A stretch of DNA of 64,000 nt from Gemmatimonadales bacterium (GCA_036265815.1 DATAOI010000044.1:177013-241012); one strand, 5' to 3'. Shown: positions 19,218-28,460, counted from the stretch's first letter. Made by a program: numbers and translations. The notes: a model not told the origin generated them from the sequence alone.

Positions 19218-20675
19218 ATGCCGATGCGCGTTGCTGGGGGCAGGGTACGTCTTCGGGGCATCGTCGTTGCAGGTCTCCTGCTGGCCGCGGCGGTCGCGGG
19301 CTCGTGGCTGTTGCCCGGGCTGGCGTGGCGCGGGCTCCTGGCGATGGAGCCGCCGAGCCACCCCATCACCGCCCAGGCGGACTCCCAGGTGAGAGCGCCG
19401 GCACCGCCGATCCCGGTACCGGCGCCCTCGGGACAACCCGCGCCTCCGGCCTCCCCACTCTGGCGCCTCACCGGCCTGCTGGGGATCGCCCTGATCCTCG
19501 GCATCGGGATCGCGCTGTCCCGCGATCGCCGGGCGATCCGCTGGCGGGTGGTGGCCTGGGGGCTCGGCCTGCAGGTGCTGTTCGCCATCTTCGTGCTGCG
19601 GGTGCCCGCGGGACAGGCGCTGTTCCGCTGGCTGGGCGCGCTGGTGACCGGGATCCTGAGCTACTCCTACATCGGCTCCCAATTCGTCTTCGGCGAGCTG
19701 GGCAAACAGCACTCGAGCCTCGGCGTCATCTTCGCGTTTCAGCTCCTGCCGGCGATCATCTTCGTCTCCTCGCTGTTCGCCATTCTCTATTATCTCGGCA
19801 TCATGCAGATCATCGTCCGGGCCTTCGCGCTGGTGATGAGCCGGGTGATGGGAGCCAGCGGCGCGGAGAGCCTCGACGTGGCCGCGTCGATCTTCATGGG
19901 ACAGACCGAGGCGCCGCTCACCATCCGCCCGTTCCTGCCCAAGATGACCATGTCCGAGCTGATGACCGTCATGACCGCCGGGATGGCCCACATCTCCGGC
20001 TCGATCATGGTGGCATACATCGCGTTCGGCATCGAGGCGCGGCACCTGCTGACCGCGGTGATCATGACCGCCCCGGGCACCATCATGATGGCCAAGATCT
20101 TCGAGCCGGAGACCGGGGTCCCCGAGACCTACGGCCGGCTGAAGCTCGATCTGCCGAAGACCGACGTGAACCTGCTGGACGCCGCCGCGCGGGGCACCAG
20201 CGAGGGCCTCACGCTGATGCTCAACGTGATCGCGATGCTGGTGTCGTTCGTGGCACTGGTGGCGCTGATCAACGGCGGCTTCGCGGCCGTGCACCAGTGG
20301 GCCGGCTGGTTTCCCGGTGACCTGCAGACCATCTTCGGCTGGGTGTTCCGGCCGATCGCCTGGGCGATGGGCGTGCCCTGGCACGACAGCGGCACCATCG
20401 GAAGCCTGCTCGGCACCCGCATGGTGTTGAATGAGTTCATCGCCTTCGCGCAGCTCGGTCCGCTCAAGCCGGTGCTGGAACCGCGCTCGTTCACCATCGC
20501 CTCCTTCGCCCTGGCCGGATTCGCCAACTTCAGCTCGGTCGGCATCCAGCTCGGCGGGATCGGCGCGCTGGCCCCCAACCGGAAGGGCGACCTGGCCCGG
20601 CTCGGCATCCGGGCGATGCTGGCCGGCACGCTGGCCAACTTTCTCTCCGCCACGATCGCCGGCATTCTCCTGTGA
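19218..20675 (+). CDS. Concentrative nucleoside transporter (CNT/NupC family)
   Basis: 485 residues, preceded by a GGAGG ribosome site. The CNT core is clear: QLLPAIIFVSSLFAILYYLG, VMGASGAESLDVAASIFMGQ, then TEAPLTIRPFL and MTAGMAHISGSIMVAYIAFG. An unusual N-terminal extension of about 80 residues holds one extra hydrophobic segment and a Pro/Ala-rich linker. It couples nucleoside uptake to a cation gradient across the inner membrane, bringing in the products of the secreted nucleotidase. Its TGA overlaps the next start (GTGA). Confidence 0.9.
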   Translation: MPMRVAGGRVRLRGIVVAGLLLAAAVAGSWLLPGLAWRGLLAMEPPSHPITAQADSQVRAPAPPIPVPAPSGQPAPPASPLWRLTGLLGIALILGIGIALSRDRRAIRWRVVAWGLGLQVLFAIFVLRVPAGQALFRWLGALVTGILSYSYIGSQFVFGELGKQHSSLGVIFAFQLLPAIIFVSSLFAILYYLGIMQIIVRAFALVMSRVMGASGAESLDVAASIFMGQTEAPLTIRPFLPKMTMSELMTVMTAGMAHISGSIMVAYIAFGIEARHLLTAVIMTAPGTIMMAKIFEPETGVPETYGRLKLDLPKTDVNLLDAAARGTSEGLTLMLNVIAMLVSFVALVALINGGFAAVHQWAGWFPGDLQTIFGWVFRPIAWAMGVPWHDSGTIGSLLGTRMVLNEFIAFAQLGPLKPVLEPRSFTIASFALAGFANFSSVGIQLGGIGALAPNRKGDLARLGIRAMLAGTLANFLSATIAGILL

Positions 20676-21508
20676 TCGCACCCGAGGCGGCCGAGTACGG
20701 CGGCATGATCGCGGCGGCGGCGGACGCCGTGCGCCGGCGGCTCGAGGGGCGGGCGCCCTCGGTGGCGATCGTGCTGGGCTCGGGCCTCGGTCCGTTCGCG
20801 GAGCGCCTGGAGCGCGCCGTGCGGATCCCCTATGGAGAGGTGCCCCACTTCCCGCCGCCGACGGTGATCGGCCACGCGGGCGAGCTGGTGGTGGGAACGG
20901 TCGCGGGGAAGACGGTGCTCGCGCAGTGCGGACGGTTTCACGCCTACGAGGGCCACTCGGCGGCAATCTGCGTGCTTCCGGTTCGGGTCTGGGCCTCGCT
21001 CGGGATCACCACGCTGATCCTGACGAACGCCGCCGGCGGAATCCGGCGGGGCTTCGCCTCCGGCACGGTGATGCTGATCGCCGACCAGATCAACCTCACC
21101 TTCCGGAACCCGCTGCTCGGTCCGGTGCTCGAGGGCGAGGAGCGCTTCCCCGACATGTCGGACCCGTATGATGCGGGGTTGCGGGCCATCGCCCGCCGAG
21201 TGGCACGGGAGCGCCAGGTGCCGCTGGGCGAGGGTGTCTATGCCGGACTCCTGGGTCCGAGCTACGAGACGGCGTCGGAGATCCGGATGCTGGAGCGGCT
21301 GGGCGCCGACGCCGTGGGGATGTCCACGGTGCTGGAGGTGATCTCCGCCAGGGCGCGGGGGATTCGCTGCCTGGGGCTGTCGGCCATCACCAACCCGGCC
21401 GCCGGGACCACCGTCGAGAAGCTCCACCACCTGGAGGTCATGGAAGTCGCCAAGCGGGTGGCGGGGGACCTCGCGGCGGTCATCGAGGGGGTGGTGGCGG
21501 AGCTGTGA
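20672..21508 (+). CDS. punA: Purine nucleoside phosphorylase (PNP, trimeric type)
   Basis: 278 residues. VAIVLGSGLGPFAE is the phosphate-binding loop. GRFHAYEGHSAA, TNAAGGIRRGF and LGPSYETASEIRML are characteristic of the PNP/MTAP family, with purine-site residues in AITNPAAG. It cleaves inosine or guanosine with phosphate to base and ribose-1-phosphate, completing the salvage route encoded upstream. The GTG start overlaps the transporter stop. The 3' end overlaps the convergent thiD by 29 bp. Confidence 0.92.
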   Translation: MIAPEAAEYGGMIAAAADAVRRRLEGRAPSVAIVLGSGLGPFAERLERAVRIPYGEVPHFPPPTVIGHAGELVVGTVAGKTVLAQCGRFHAYEGHSAAICVLPVRVWASLGITTLILTNAAGGIRRGFASGTVMLIADQINLTFRNPLLGPVLEGEERFPDMSDPYDAGLRAIARRVARERQVPLGEGVYAGLLGPSYETASEIRMLERLGADAVGMSTVLEVISARARGIRCLGLSAITNPAAGTTVEKLHHLEVMEVAKRVAGDLAAVIEGVVAEL

Positions 21509-22280
21509 CGGTATGGTCGAGCGGCCCGTGCCCCGCACCGAGCCCGGGCGCGGCGGCGATCGCGCGGTGCACGAAATCGAGCCCGTCGGTCACCGCGATC
21601 TCCAGCGGCCGTCCCAGCGCGAGCCCCGCCGTGATCGCGGCCGAGAGGGTGCAGCCGGTGCCATGGGTCGAGGTGGTGCCCAGCCGCTGGCGGTGGAGCT
21701 GGATGATACCCGAGTGGGTGACCAGGACGTCGGTGATCTGCTCGCCGGCCAGATGCCCGCCCTTGACCAGCACCGCCTGCGCGCCGAAGCGGAGCAGGGT
21801 CTCGCCGGCGCGTTCCATGGTGGGCACGTCGTGGACCGCGCGGCCAGTGAGGATCGCGGCCTCGTCCAGATTGGGGGTCACCAGCGCGGCGAGCGGGAGC
21901 AGGCTCTCGCGGACCACGTCCTCCGCCTCGGTGCTCAACAGGCGCTGGCCGGAGGTCGAGATCATGACCGGATCCACCACCAGCGGCCCCCAGCCGTTCT
22001 CCCGGACCGCCCGCGCCACGCGACGGACCAGCACCGCCTCCGCGAGCATCCCGGTCTTGAGCGCCGCCGGCGGCAGGTCCTCCGCCAGCGCGATGAGCTG
22101 CGCCTCCACCATCGCGACGGGCACCGCCTCGACCGCGCGGATCCCGCGGGTGTTCTGCGCCGTGATCGCCACGATGACCGAGGTCCCGAAGACGCCGAAC
22201 TGCTGGAACGTCTTGAGGTCGGCCTGGACGCCGGCCCCGCCGCCAGAGTCGGAGCCGGCGATGGTGAGCGCGATCTTCAT
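21480..22280 (-). CDS. thiD: Hydroxymethylpyrimidine/phosphomethylpyrimidine kinase
   Basis: 266 residues, the normal size for ThiD. The N-terminus LTIAGSDSGGGAGVQADLK is diagnostic; VTAQNT-type (ITAQNTRG), the DPVM motif (VVDPVMISTSG) and the ATP-site STHGTGCTLSAAI are present. It phosphorylates HMP and HMP-P for thiamine synthesis. It stands alone here with no other thi genes and converges on the PNP gene with a short overlap. Confidence 0.93.
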   Translation of the reverse strand: MKIALTIAGSDSGGGAGVQADLKTFQQFGVFGTSVIVAITAQNTRGIRAVEAVPVAMVEAQLIALAEDLPPAALKTGMLAEAVLVRRVARAVRENGWGPLVVDPVMISTSGQRLLSTEAEDVVRESLLPLAALVTPNLDEAAILTGRAVHDVPTMERAGETLLRFGAQAVLVKGGHLAGEQITDVLVTHSGIIQLHRQRLGTTSTHGTGCTLSAAITAGLALGRPLEIAVTDGLDFVHRAIAAAPGLGAGHGPLDHTVTAPPPPPR

Positions 22281-22295
22281 GCGGTGAGCACCTCC

Positions 22296-23072
22296 ATGGG
22301 TAGCCTGCAGACGACGATCCGCGATCTCCGCCGCCGCAAGGGCCGCGAGCGCCGCGGTCTGGCGCTCGCCGAAGGGGTTCGGCTGGTGGAGGAGGCGCTC
22401 GCCGCGGGGGTACCCGTCCGGGGCGCCGTTGTCTCACCCGCGCTTGAAGGTACCCCTCGCGGGAAGACCCTCAAGACCGCGCTGGCGGGACGGGGCATCC
22501 CCCTGGTGGAGGTGGACGCCGCGGAGCTGGAGAAGCTCAGCGATACCGAGCAGCCGCAGGGAATCGTGGCCGTGATCGAGCCGAGGCAGTGGAGCCTCGA
22601 CCAGGTGCCGGCCGGGCCGGGGTCGGTGGTGCTGGTGCTCGATGCGGTGCAGGATCCGGGGAACGTCGGCACCATGCTTCGTACCGCGCACGCCTTGGGT
22701 GCGGCGGGCGTGGTGGCACTCAAGGGCACGGCGGAGCTGGCCAACCCCAAGGTTCTGCGCGGGAGCATGGGCGCGCTGTTCCGCCTGGCCGCCGTGGCTA
22801 CGACGGCGGAGGAGCTCCTGGCCTGGATCGCGGAGCACGGCCTCGAGCTCTGGGTGGCCGCCGCCGACGGGGAACCGCTCCGGCGCCCGGATGACTCCCC
22901 CCGCCACTCGGGCCTCGCGCTGGTGGTCGGCAACGAAGGCGCGGGCGTGAGCCCCCGGCTCCAGGCCGCCGCCCATCGCCGGGTGGCTGTCCCGCTCGCG
23001 GCGGGGGCCGAGTCGCTCAACGTGGCGGTCGCCGCCGGCATCCTTCTGCACGAGGTCACCCGTGTCGATTAA
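22296..23072 (+). CDS. TrmH/SpoU-family RNA 2'-O-methyltransferase
   Basis: 258 residues. An N-terminal substrate-binding region (RGLALAEGVRLVEEALAAG, SDTEQPQGIVAV) precedes the SPOUT knot domain: motif 1 LVLDAVQDPGNVGTMLRTA, motif 2 LALVVGNEGAGVSP, motif 3 VPLAAGAESLNVAVAAGILL. These enzymes methylate ribose in rRNA or tRNA using S-adenosylmethionine. The start could also be the GTG four codons earlier (22284). It overlaps the prepilin peptidase gene by 11 bases. Confidence 0.9.
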   Translation: MGSLQTTIRDLRRRKGRERRGLALAEGVRLVEEALAAGVPVRGAVVSPALEGTPRGKTLKTALAGRGIPLVEVDAAELEKLSDTEQPQGIVAVIEPRQWSLDQVPAGPGSVVLVLDAVQDPGNVGTMLRTAHALGAAGVVALKGTAELANPKVLRGSMGALFRLAAVATTAEELLAWIAEHGLELWVAAADGEPLRRPDDSPRHSGLALVVGNEGAGVSPRLQAAAHRRVAVPLAAGAESLNVAVAAGILLHEVTRVD

Positions 23073-24009
23073 GCTGTCACTCCTCGATCCCGGCGTCGTG
23101 CTGACCGGGTACGCGGCCCTGCTGGGCGCCGCCCTGGGCAGCTTCCTCAATGTGTGCATCCTCCGCTGGGGCGCGGAGCCGAAGCAGTCGGTCGTGCGCC
23201 CACCCTCGCGCTGCCCCAGGTGCGGACGCGGGCTCTCATGGTACGAGAACATCCCGGTCGTCTCCTGGCTGGTCTTGCGAGGGCGCTGCCGGATATGCGG
23301 CGAGCCGATCTCGATCCAGTATCCGCTGGTGGAGCTGGCCACTGCCCTCATCTGGGGCTACTTCGCCTGGCGGCACGGGCTCTCGATCGAGACGGCGCGG
23401 GATGCCGTGTTCGGGACGCTGCTCCTGGGGATCGCCATGACCGACGCACGGGAATACATCATCCCCAACGAGTTCACCTACGGCGGGATGGCGCTCGCCC
23501 TGCTGCTCAGCATCGCCGGCGGGCCACGCGAGGTGGTGGATTCCCTGCAGGGAATCATCTTCGGCGCCGGCTTCCTGTACCTGATCGGCGCCGTGGGCAG
23601 CTTCGTCGCGGGCAGAGATGCGATGGGAGGCGGCGACGTCGCCATGATGGCGATGGTGGGAGGCTTCCTGGGATGGCAGAGCGTGCTCGCCACCATCTTC
23701 GGCGGCGCGTGCGTCGGCGTGGTGCTGCACGGGGTGAGCCTGGTCCTTGTGCGGCAGCGGCACCCGCTGCCGGCGGCAACGGTCGAACCTGCCGCGGCGT
23801 CGGTTGCCGGGGCGGCTGCCTCGGCCACCGTCCCGGCACCCACGCCGGCCACAGATCCCGAGTTCAAGACCAAGGAAGAGCTTCACGCGGAGGGCTATCT
23901 CCCGTTCGGGGTATCGCTGGCCATCGCCGCGGTGTTGATCGTGCTGCTCGACGCCCGCGGACCGATCGTCGCCTGGTTCGCGACCTACGCCGACTCGCTG
24001 GGGCTGTAG
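23062..24009 (+). CDS. pilD: Prepilin peptidase / N-methyltransferase (A24 family)
   Basis: 315 residues. The methylase region has GAALGSFLNVCILR and two zinc-binding CxxC pairs (CPRCG and CRICG). The catalytic aspartates are in MTDAREYIIPNE and GGGDVAMMAMVGG. About seven membrane spans are predicted by eye. It cleaves and methylates type IV pilin-like leaders. There is an unusual Ala/Pro-rich insertion (about 225-265) before the last membrane helix. No pilin genes are in the window. Confidence 0.9.
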   Translation: MSIKLSLLDPGVVLTGYAALLGAALGSFLNVCILRWGAEPKQSVVRPPSRCPRCGRGLSWYENIPVVSWLVLRGRCRICGEPISIQYPLVELATALIWGYFAWRHGLSIETARDAVFGTLLLGIAMTDAREYIIPNEFTYGGMALALLLSIAGGPREVVDSLQGIIFGAGFLYLIGAVGSFVAGRDAMGGGDVAMMAMVGGFLGWQSVLATIFGGACVGVVLHGVSLVLVRQRHPLPAATVEPAAASVAGAAASATVPAPTPATDPEFKTKEELHAEGYLPFGVSLAIAAVLIVLLDARGPIVAWFATYADSLGL

Positions 24010-24010
24010 C

Positions 24011-25219
24011 ATGGGTCGTCAGGCCATCCGCATCGCGCTCATGGTCGTGCTGCTCGCCTCCTGTCGCGGCGAGGCGCGGCACACCGCTGAGGACGCGACG
24101 CTCGCGCGACTGGTCGACAGTCTCCGGCTCCCGGTGGAGCGCGCCGCCGGGCTCCGATTCAAGGCCCGACCGAGGTCCGCGATGCGCACTCGGGAGCAGG
24201 TCCGGAGCTACCTGCTCGGCAAGCTCGACGACGAGCTGCCCCCGGCCCGCATGCGCGGGATGGAGGCGGCCTACCGGCTGTTCGGCATGCTGCCCGACAC
24301 GCTCAGCCTTCGCGCGCTCCTGCTGGAGCTCTACACCGAGCAGGTGGCGGGCTACTACGATCCCGACTCCACCACGCTGTTCGGGGTGGCCGGCGCGGAC
24401 CGTTCCGAGCTCCGCCTGGTGCTGGCGCACGAGATGGTGCACGCGCTGCAGGGGCAGTACCTGCCGCTCGACTCGATTCTCAAGGCGACGGGGGACAACG
24501 ACCGGCTCTCCGCCGCGCAGGCGATTCTCGAGGGCCAGGCCACGCTGGCGTCGATCGAGGTGCTGGCACCAGGTCGGGAGGTCACCAGCGAGCCGGAGTT
24601 CTGGGAGATGTATCGCGACCAGGTGCAGCAGCAGCAGGCCCGGATGCCGATCTTCGCCAAGGCCCCGCTGGTGGTCCGCGAGGCGCTCATTTTCCCCTAT
24701 CTCGACGGCGCCGAGTTCATGCACTGGTGGGCCACGGTCGGGGGCCACCGTGACACGATGCCCTACGGTCCAAGGATGCCGGTCTCCACTGAGCAGATCC
24801 TGCATCCGGAGCGCTACGCACGGCGGGACATACCGCTGCCGGTCGCGTTCGCGACGGACTCCGGGTCGATCTATGAGGATGTGCTGGGCGAGGACGAGAT
24901 CCGCGTGCTGATCGCGACGCTGGATGGCGCGGACGACGTGCAGACCGTGGTGCCGCTCGGCTGGGGTGGCGATCGTTTCCGGGTCTACGACGCGCCGGGT
25001 GGTCCGGCCCTGCTGTGGTACGTGGTGTGGGATGACGCGCGATCGGCCGGGAAGTTCCTGAGCGGCAGCGGCCCCGCGCTGCGGCGGACTGGCCGGCCCG
25101 GCTACCGCGCCCAGCTCGACAGCCTGGGTGTGAGCGGCTGGCCGGCGACGCGCTACGTGCTGGCGCCGGAGCGGTGGGGCCGGTGGGGCTCGCTTCCCGG
25201 GGTGACGGTGGGGCGGTAG
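24011..25219 (+). CDS. Lipoprotein with zinc-metallopeptidase HExxH motif
   Basis: 402 residues. The lipobox MVVLLASCRG predicts a lipid-anchored protein outside the inner membrane. The motif LAHEMVHALQGQY (about 138) is a gluzincin-like zinc site, with a plausible third ligand in ILEGQATLAS about 35 residues later. YTEQVAGYYDPDSTTLFG precedes it. The second half shows no recognised domain. It begins two bases after the prepilin peptidase stop, so the two are probably co-transcribed. I do not know a substrate. Confidence 0.7.
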   Translation: MGRQAIRIALMVVLLASCRGEARHTAEDATLARLVDSLRLPVERAAGLRFKARPRSAMRTREQVRSYLLGKLDDELPPARMRGMEAAYRLFGMLPDTLSLRALLLELYTEQVAGYYDPDSTTLFGVAGADRSELRLVLAHEMVHALQGQYLPLDSILKATGDNDRLSAAQAILEGQATLASIEVLAPGREVTSEPEFWEMYRDQVQQQQARMPIFAKAPLVVREALIFPYLDGAEFMHWWATVGGHRDTMPYGPRMPVSTEQILHPERYARRDIPLPVAFATDSGSIYEDVLGEDEIRVLIATLDGADDVQTVVPLGWGGDRFRVYDAPGGPALLWYVVWDDARSAGKFLSGSGPALRRTGRPGYRAQLDSLGVSGWPATRYVLAPERWGRWGSLPGVTVGR

Positions 25220-25224
25220 GGAAT

Positions 25225-26502
25225 TCAGAGCCCGCCGCGCTGGAGCAGCCGGCTCATACTGTAGAGGATCAGTCCGACCAGCCCGCCGACCAACGTCCCG
25301 TTGATCCGAATGAACTGCAGGTCCCGCCCGATCTGCAGCTCGATCCGGCGGGAGGTCTCGTCCGGGTCCCACCGGCTCACCGTCTGTGCGATGAGCTGGC
25401 CCACCTCGTGGCGGTGCTGCTCCACCACCCGGAGCACCGCCTCGATGATCCAGCCGTCGATCTTCGTGAGCAGCGCCTCGTCCGCCAGCGCGGCCTGCGC
25501 CAGGGCGCTCAGGGCGCGGGCCAGCCCCCCGGGCGCGCCATCGCTGGGCGCATCGACCTGGCGCTCGATCCCCCGCTTGAGCTCCTCCCACAGGGTGGCG
25601 CTCAGGTCCCGGCTGGTAGGGCTGTCGAGGAGCTGCTGCTTGATGGCCTCCGCGCGGTCCCGGACGGCGGGAGACTCCTGCAGCTGGACGATCCAATCCA
25701 GCAGCAGGTCGTCGAACTGGTGGCGCAGCGGATGCTGGGAATCTTCGCTCACCTCGCGCAGCGTATGACCGATCGCGGCGACCACCTTGTCGTGCACCCG
25801 GTCGTCGATGAAGTCGGGCACCCACCAGGGGCTCTCCTCCCGAATCCGCTGGCGGATGAGCTCGGCGTTGGCCGCCACCAACCCACCCAGGCCGCGGATC
25901 ATGCGGTCGAGCAACTGCTGGTGGCGGTCGTCGACCGTGAGCAGCTCGAGGCCCTTGGCCAGCACCGGCGCGATCGGCCGGCGGCGGATCGGCTCGATCA
26001 CGCTGCGATCGAGAAAGGCGTGCACGTCCTCGTCCCGCACCACCGCACTGGCGCCCTGCAGCGCGCCCACGGCGTGCCGGGCTACGGCCTGGCCATGCTC
26101 CGGACTGCTCAGCCATTCGGCACCGCGGCGGCTCAACTGCGCCGCGCGAAGCTTCGCGCCGAGCACCTCGTGGGAGAGGAAGTTGTTCTGCACGAAGTTC
26201 CCCAGGCTCCGACCGATGCGGTCCTTCCGCTGGGGGATGATGGCCGTATGGGGAATGGGAATGTCGAGCGGATGGCGGAAGAGCGCGGTGATGGCAAACC
26301 AATCGGCCACCCCGCCGACCATCGCGGCTTCGGCGGTGGCGCGCAGGTATCCCATCCAGGGGTACGCTGCCTCCAGCGCGCGCGCCACCGCGAAGACCAC
26401 CGCCATGACGACCAGCAGCCCGGTGGCCCGCCGCTTCATCTGGTCGAGGCGCTGCTGCTTGGTCTCGGCGTCCGCCACCGGCGGCGGGGAGGGGTTCTCC
26501 AT
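25225..26502 (-). CDS. DUF445 family membrane protein
   Basis: 425 residues. An N-terminal membrane segment (ATGLLVVMAVVFAVARALEA) is followed by the DUF445 hallmark AAMVGGVADWFAITALFRHP and IPHTAIIPQRKDRIG, and by long amphipathic helices with coiled-coil character. A final hydrophobic helix (GTLVGGLVGLILYSMSRLLQ) closes the protein. The molecular role of the family is unknown. It converges on the metallopeptidase gene with a five-base gap. The fhb repeat element begins within 10 bp of its start, so the element probably lies in its promoter. Confidence 0.85.
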   Translation of the reverse strand: MENPSPPPVADAETKQQRLDQMKRRATGLLVVMAVVFAVARALEAAYPWMGYLRATAEAAMVGGVADWFAITALFRHPLDIPIPHTAIIPQRKDRIGRSLGNFVQNNFLSHEVLGAKLRAAQLSRRGAEWLSSPEHGQAVARHAVGALQGASAVVRDEDVHAFLDRSVIEPIRRRPIAPVLAKGLELLTVDDRHQQLLDRMIRGLGGLVAANAELIRQRIREESPWWVPDFIDDRVHDKVVAAIGHTLREVSEDSQHPLRHQFDDLLLDWIVQLQESPAVRDRAEAIKQQLLDSPTSRDLSATLWEELKRGIERQVDAPSDGAPGGLARALSALAQAALADEALLTKIDGWIIEAVLRVVEQHRHEVGQLIAQTVSRWDPDETSRRIELQIGRDLQFIRINGTLVGGLVGLILYSMSRLLQRGGL

Positions 26503-26518
26503 GAGGGGAAGTTAGTGC

Positions 26519-26594
26519 GGCGGGAAGGACGGGAAAGACGGAAAGACGGCGGGAAGGGCGGTAAAGGCGGTAAGGGCGGTAAGGACGGGGAGGG
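26519..26594 (+). repeat. Left arm of 9-bp iterated repeats (GGKAARGRC)
   Basis: Eight or nine tandem degenerate units such as GGGAAGGAC, GGGAAAGAC, GGTAAAGGC, GGTAAGGGC and GGTAAGGAC run through this stretch. It ends next to the fhb stop codon, whose TAA belongs to a TTAGC/GCTAA junction motif. Confidence 0.8.
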
Positions 26595-26601
26595 TGGCGG
26601 G

Positions 26602-26955
26602 TTAGCAGCGGAGCGATCGATAGAGGAGCCACACCAACCCGCCGGCGCTTTCGCGCAGCCGGTTCAGGTCGGTCCACTGCTCAGTGGAGAGGAGGGTCCG
26701 GTCGCGGGCGAGGAGGAGGGTGTACGATAATTCTGAGAGCGAGCCGATCGAGATGTCCAGGTAACGCCGGAACTCACGTGAGCCCCGCTTGGCGGAGCCC
26801 TCCGCGATGTTGGCCGCGGTTGAAAAGGCAGCTCTTCTCGATTGGGACGTGAGACCAAATAGCTCCTCACGCGGCCACCTGTCCCTTGCGGCGTAGACCG
26901 ACAGCGCAAGTCGATGGCAGGATTGCCAGGCCTTGAGCCTTTCATACGGGACCAT
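26602..26955 (-). CDS. Four-helix-bundle protein (23S rRNA IVS / Avd-like family)
   Basis: 117 residues. The family pattern is clear: YERLKAWQSCHRLALSVY, EELFGLTSQSRRAAFSTAAN, IAEGSAKRGSREFRRYLDIS and GSLSELSYTLLLA. Members fold as four helices and assemble as pentamers. They occur in 23S rRNA intervening sequences, near diversity-generating retroelements (Avd) and as solitary genes. No reverse transcriptase or variable repeat is in this window, so a DGR role is unlikely here. I chose MVPYERLKAW because that is where homology begins; an upstream ATG at 26985 is possible. The gene is enclosed by inverted iterated repeats. Confidence 0.85.
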   Translation of the reverse strand: MVPYERLKAWQSCHRLALSVYAARDRWPREELFGLTSQSRRAAFSTAANIAEGSAKRGSREFRRYLDISIGSLSELSYTLLLARDRTLLSTEQWTDLNRLRESAGGLVWLLYRSLRC

Positions 26956-27013
26956 GACAACAATCTTGACTCCAGGCCAGGACATCTACACATCGAATGC
27001 ACGCTCAGGCCAC

Positions 27014-27061
27014 CACCTTACCGCCTTTACCGTCGTTCCCGCCCTTACCGTCCTCCTTGCC
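27014..27061 (-). repeat. Right arm of 9-bp iterated repeats, inverted to the left arm
   Basis: On the minus strand the units read GGACGGTAAGGGC, GGGAACGAC, GGTAAAGGC, GGTAAGGTG. A 23-bp stretch here differs at only two positions from the arms of the 29.3-kb element. The inner edge GGTAAGGTG followed shortly by TGAGC also recurs at the inner edge of the left arm of that element. Confidence 0.8.
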
Positions 27062-27094
27062 CAAACCCGAACTCCCGACTAACCTTACGGGCTT

Positions 27095-28438
27095 ATGTTC
27101 GACGAGCTTTCCAGTAAGCTGAACGCCACGCTCCAGAAGCTCACCGGGCGCGGCGTTCTGACCGAAGACGCGGTAAGGGAAGGCCTCCGCGAGATCCGGC
27201 GGATCCTTCTCGAGGCCGATGTCAGCTTCGACCTCACCCGCGAATTTCTCGAGCGGGTCCAGGCCAAGGCCGTCGGTGTCACCGCGCTGAAGGAAGTCCG
27301 AGCCGGGCACCAGCTGGTCAAGATCGTGTACGACGAGCTGGTGGCGCTGCTGGGAGAAAAACAGGCGCCGATCGCCCACGCGACAGTGCCGCCCACGATC
27401 ATCCTGCTGGTCGGACTGCAGGGCTCGGGCAAGACCACCACCGCGGGCAAGCTCGCCAGGCGGCTCAAGCTGGAGCAGAAGGCGCCGTTCCTGGTGGCCG
27501 CCGACGTGTACCGGCCCGCCGCCATCGAGCAGCTGCACACGCTGGGGCGCCAGGTCGAGGTCGGAGTCTACGGCGATCCCGCGTCGCAGGACGTCGTCAA
27601 GATCGTCCGCCAGGGCGTCGCCGAAGCGGGGAAAGCCCGGGCCCGGACCGTCCTGGTCGACACCGCCGGCCGGCTGCAGATCGACGACGAGATGATGGAC
27701 GAGCTCAAGCGGCTCAAGGCCGCGGTCTCGCCCCACGAGATTCTGCTGGTCGCGGACGGGATGACCGGCCAGGACGCGGTGCGCATCGCCAAGGGGTTCC
27801 ATGACGCCCTGGGGATCACCGGCGTCATCCTGACCAAGATGGACGGCGATGCCCGCGGCGGTGCGGCACTCTCGATCTACGGCGTCACGCACGCACCGAT
27901 CAAGTACATCGGCGTGGGCGAGAAGCTCGACGCGCTCGAGCCGTTCCATCCCGACCGGCTGGCCGGACGGATCCTCCAGCAGGGCGACATTCTCTCCCTA
28001 GTGGAGAAGGCCCAGGTCACGGTCGACGAGAAGGAAGCCGAGCGGCTGGCCAAGAAGGTCACCTCCAAGAAGGGGATGGACCTGGAGGACTTCCTCGGCG
28101 CCATGCGGCAGATGCAGAAGATGGGACCGCTCAAGAACGTGCTGGGGATGTTGCCGGGGATGAATCCGGCCATGCTGCAGGCGGCCAAGATCGACGACAA
28201 GAAGCTCAAGCACGTCGAGGCCATCGTGCTCTCGATGACGCCCAAGGAGCGGTCCAACCCGGACGTCATCAACGGGCAGCGGCGGCTCCGGATCGCCAAG
28301 GGCGCCGGGCGCACGGTGCAGGAAGTCAACACCTTGCTGTCGCAGTTCAAGCAGATGCAGAAGTTCATGAAGATCGCGGGGAAGACCGGGGGCGCCGGCT
28401 TGAAGCTGCCCTTCGGGCGCGGCGGTTTCCCCGGCTAA
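27095..28438 (+). CDS. ffh: Signal recognition particle protein Ffh (SRP54)
   Basis: 447 residues in the usual N-G-M order. The N domain starts [16 protein letters not shown]. The G domain has [24 protein letters not shown] and [14 protein letters not shown]. The Met-rich M domain has [19 protein letters not shown] and SKPDVI-like [19 protein letters not shown]. It binds signal sequences and 4.5S RNA and delivers ribosomes to FtsY at the membrane. It leads the rpsP-rimM-trmD-rplS group. Its upstream region is the right arm of the fhb element, so transcription may depend on that DNA. Confidence 0.96.
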   Translation: MFDELSSKLNATLQKLTGRGVLTEDAVREGLREIRRILLEADVSFDLTREFLERVQAKAVGVTALKEVRAGHQLVKIVYDELVALLGEKQAPIAHATVPPTIILLVGLQGSGKTTTAGKLARRLKLEQKAPFLVAADVYRPAAIEQLHTLGRQVEVGVYGDPASQDVVKIVRQGVAEAGKARARTVLVDTAGRLQIDDEMMDELKRLKAAVSPHEILLVADGMTGQDAVRIAKGFHDALGITGVILTKMDGDARGGAALSIYGVTHAPIKYIGVGEKLDALEPFHPDRLAGRILQQGDILSLVEKAQVTVDEKEAERLAKKVTSKKGMDLEDFLGAMRQMQKMGPLKNVLGMLPGMNPAMLQAAKIDDKKLKHVEAIVLSMTPKERSNPDVINGQRRLRIAKGAGRTVQEVNTLLSQFKQMQKFMKIAGKTGGAGLKLPFGRGGFPG

Positions 28439-28460
28439 CCCGTCTCCACCAGGAAGAGCC

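Larger units (their letters stand above)
26511..27084 (-). mobile_element. Putative repeat-bounded element carrying a four-helix-bundle gene
   Basis: The fhb gene (26602-26955) lies between two arms of 9-bp G-rich repeats in inverted orientation (26519-26594 and 27014-27061). Outside the arms are GTTAG (26511-26515) and CTAACC (27079-27084), which are inverted relative to each other. The block fills the divergent space between the DUF445 gene and ffh. The arms closely match those of a gene-less element at 29246-29386. I infer a small mobile or formerly mobile unit; no transposase or target-site duplication is visible. Confidence 0.5.

Noticed and set aside
18093..20966. Minus-strand open frame of about 957 codons
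   Set aside because: It is antisense to the deaminase and transporter genes, with Arg/His/Pro-rich low-complexity translation typical of a GC-rich shadow frame, and has no domain.
23864..26677. Minus-strand open frame of about 937 codons
   Set aside because: It crosses the metallopeptidase and DUF445 genes in the wrong frame. The composition is shadow-like and no motif is found.
26602..26955. Diversity-generating retroelement accessory (Avd)
   Set aside because: No reverse transcriptase, template repeat or variable target gene is in the surrounding DNA, so only the fold family can be claimed.
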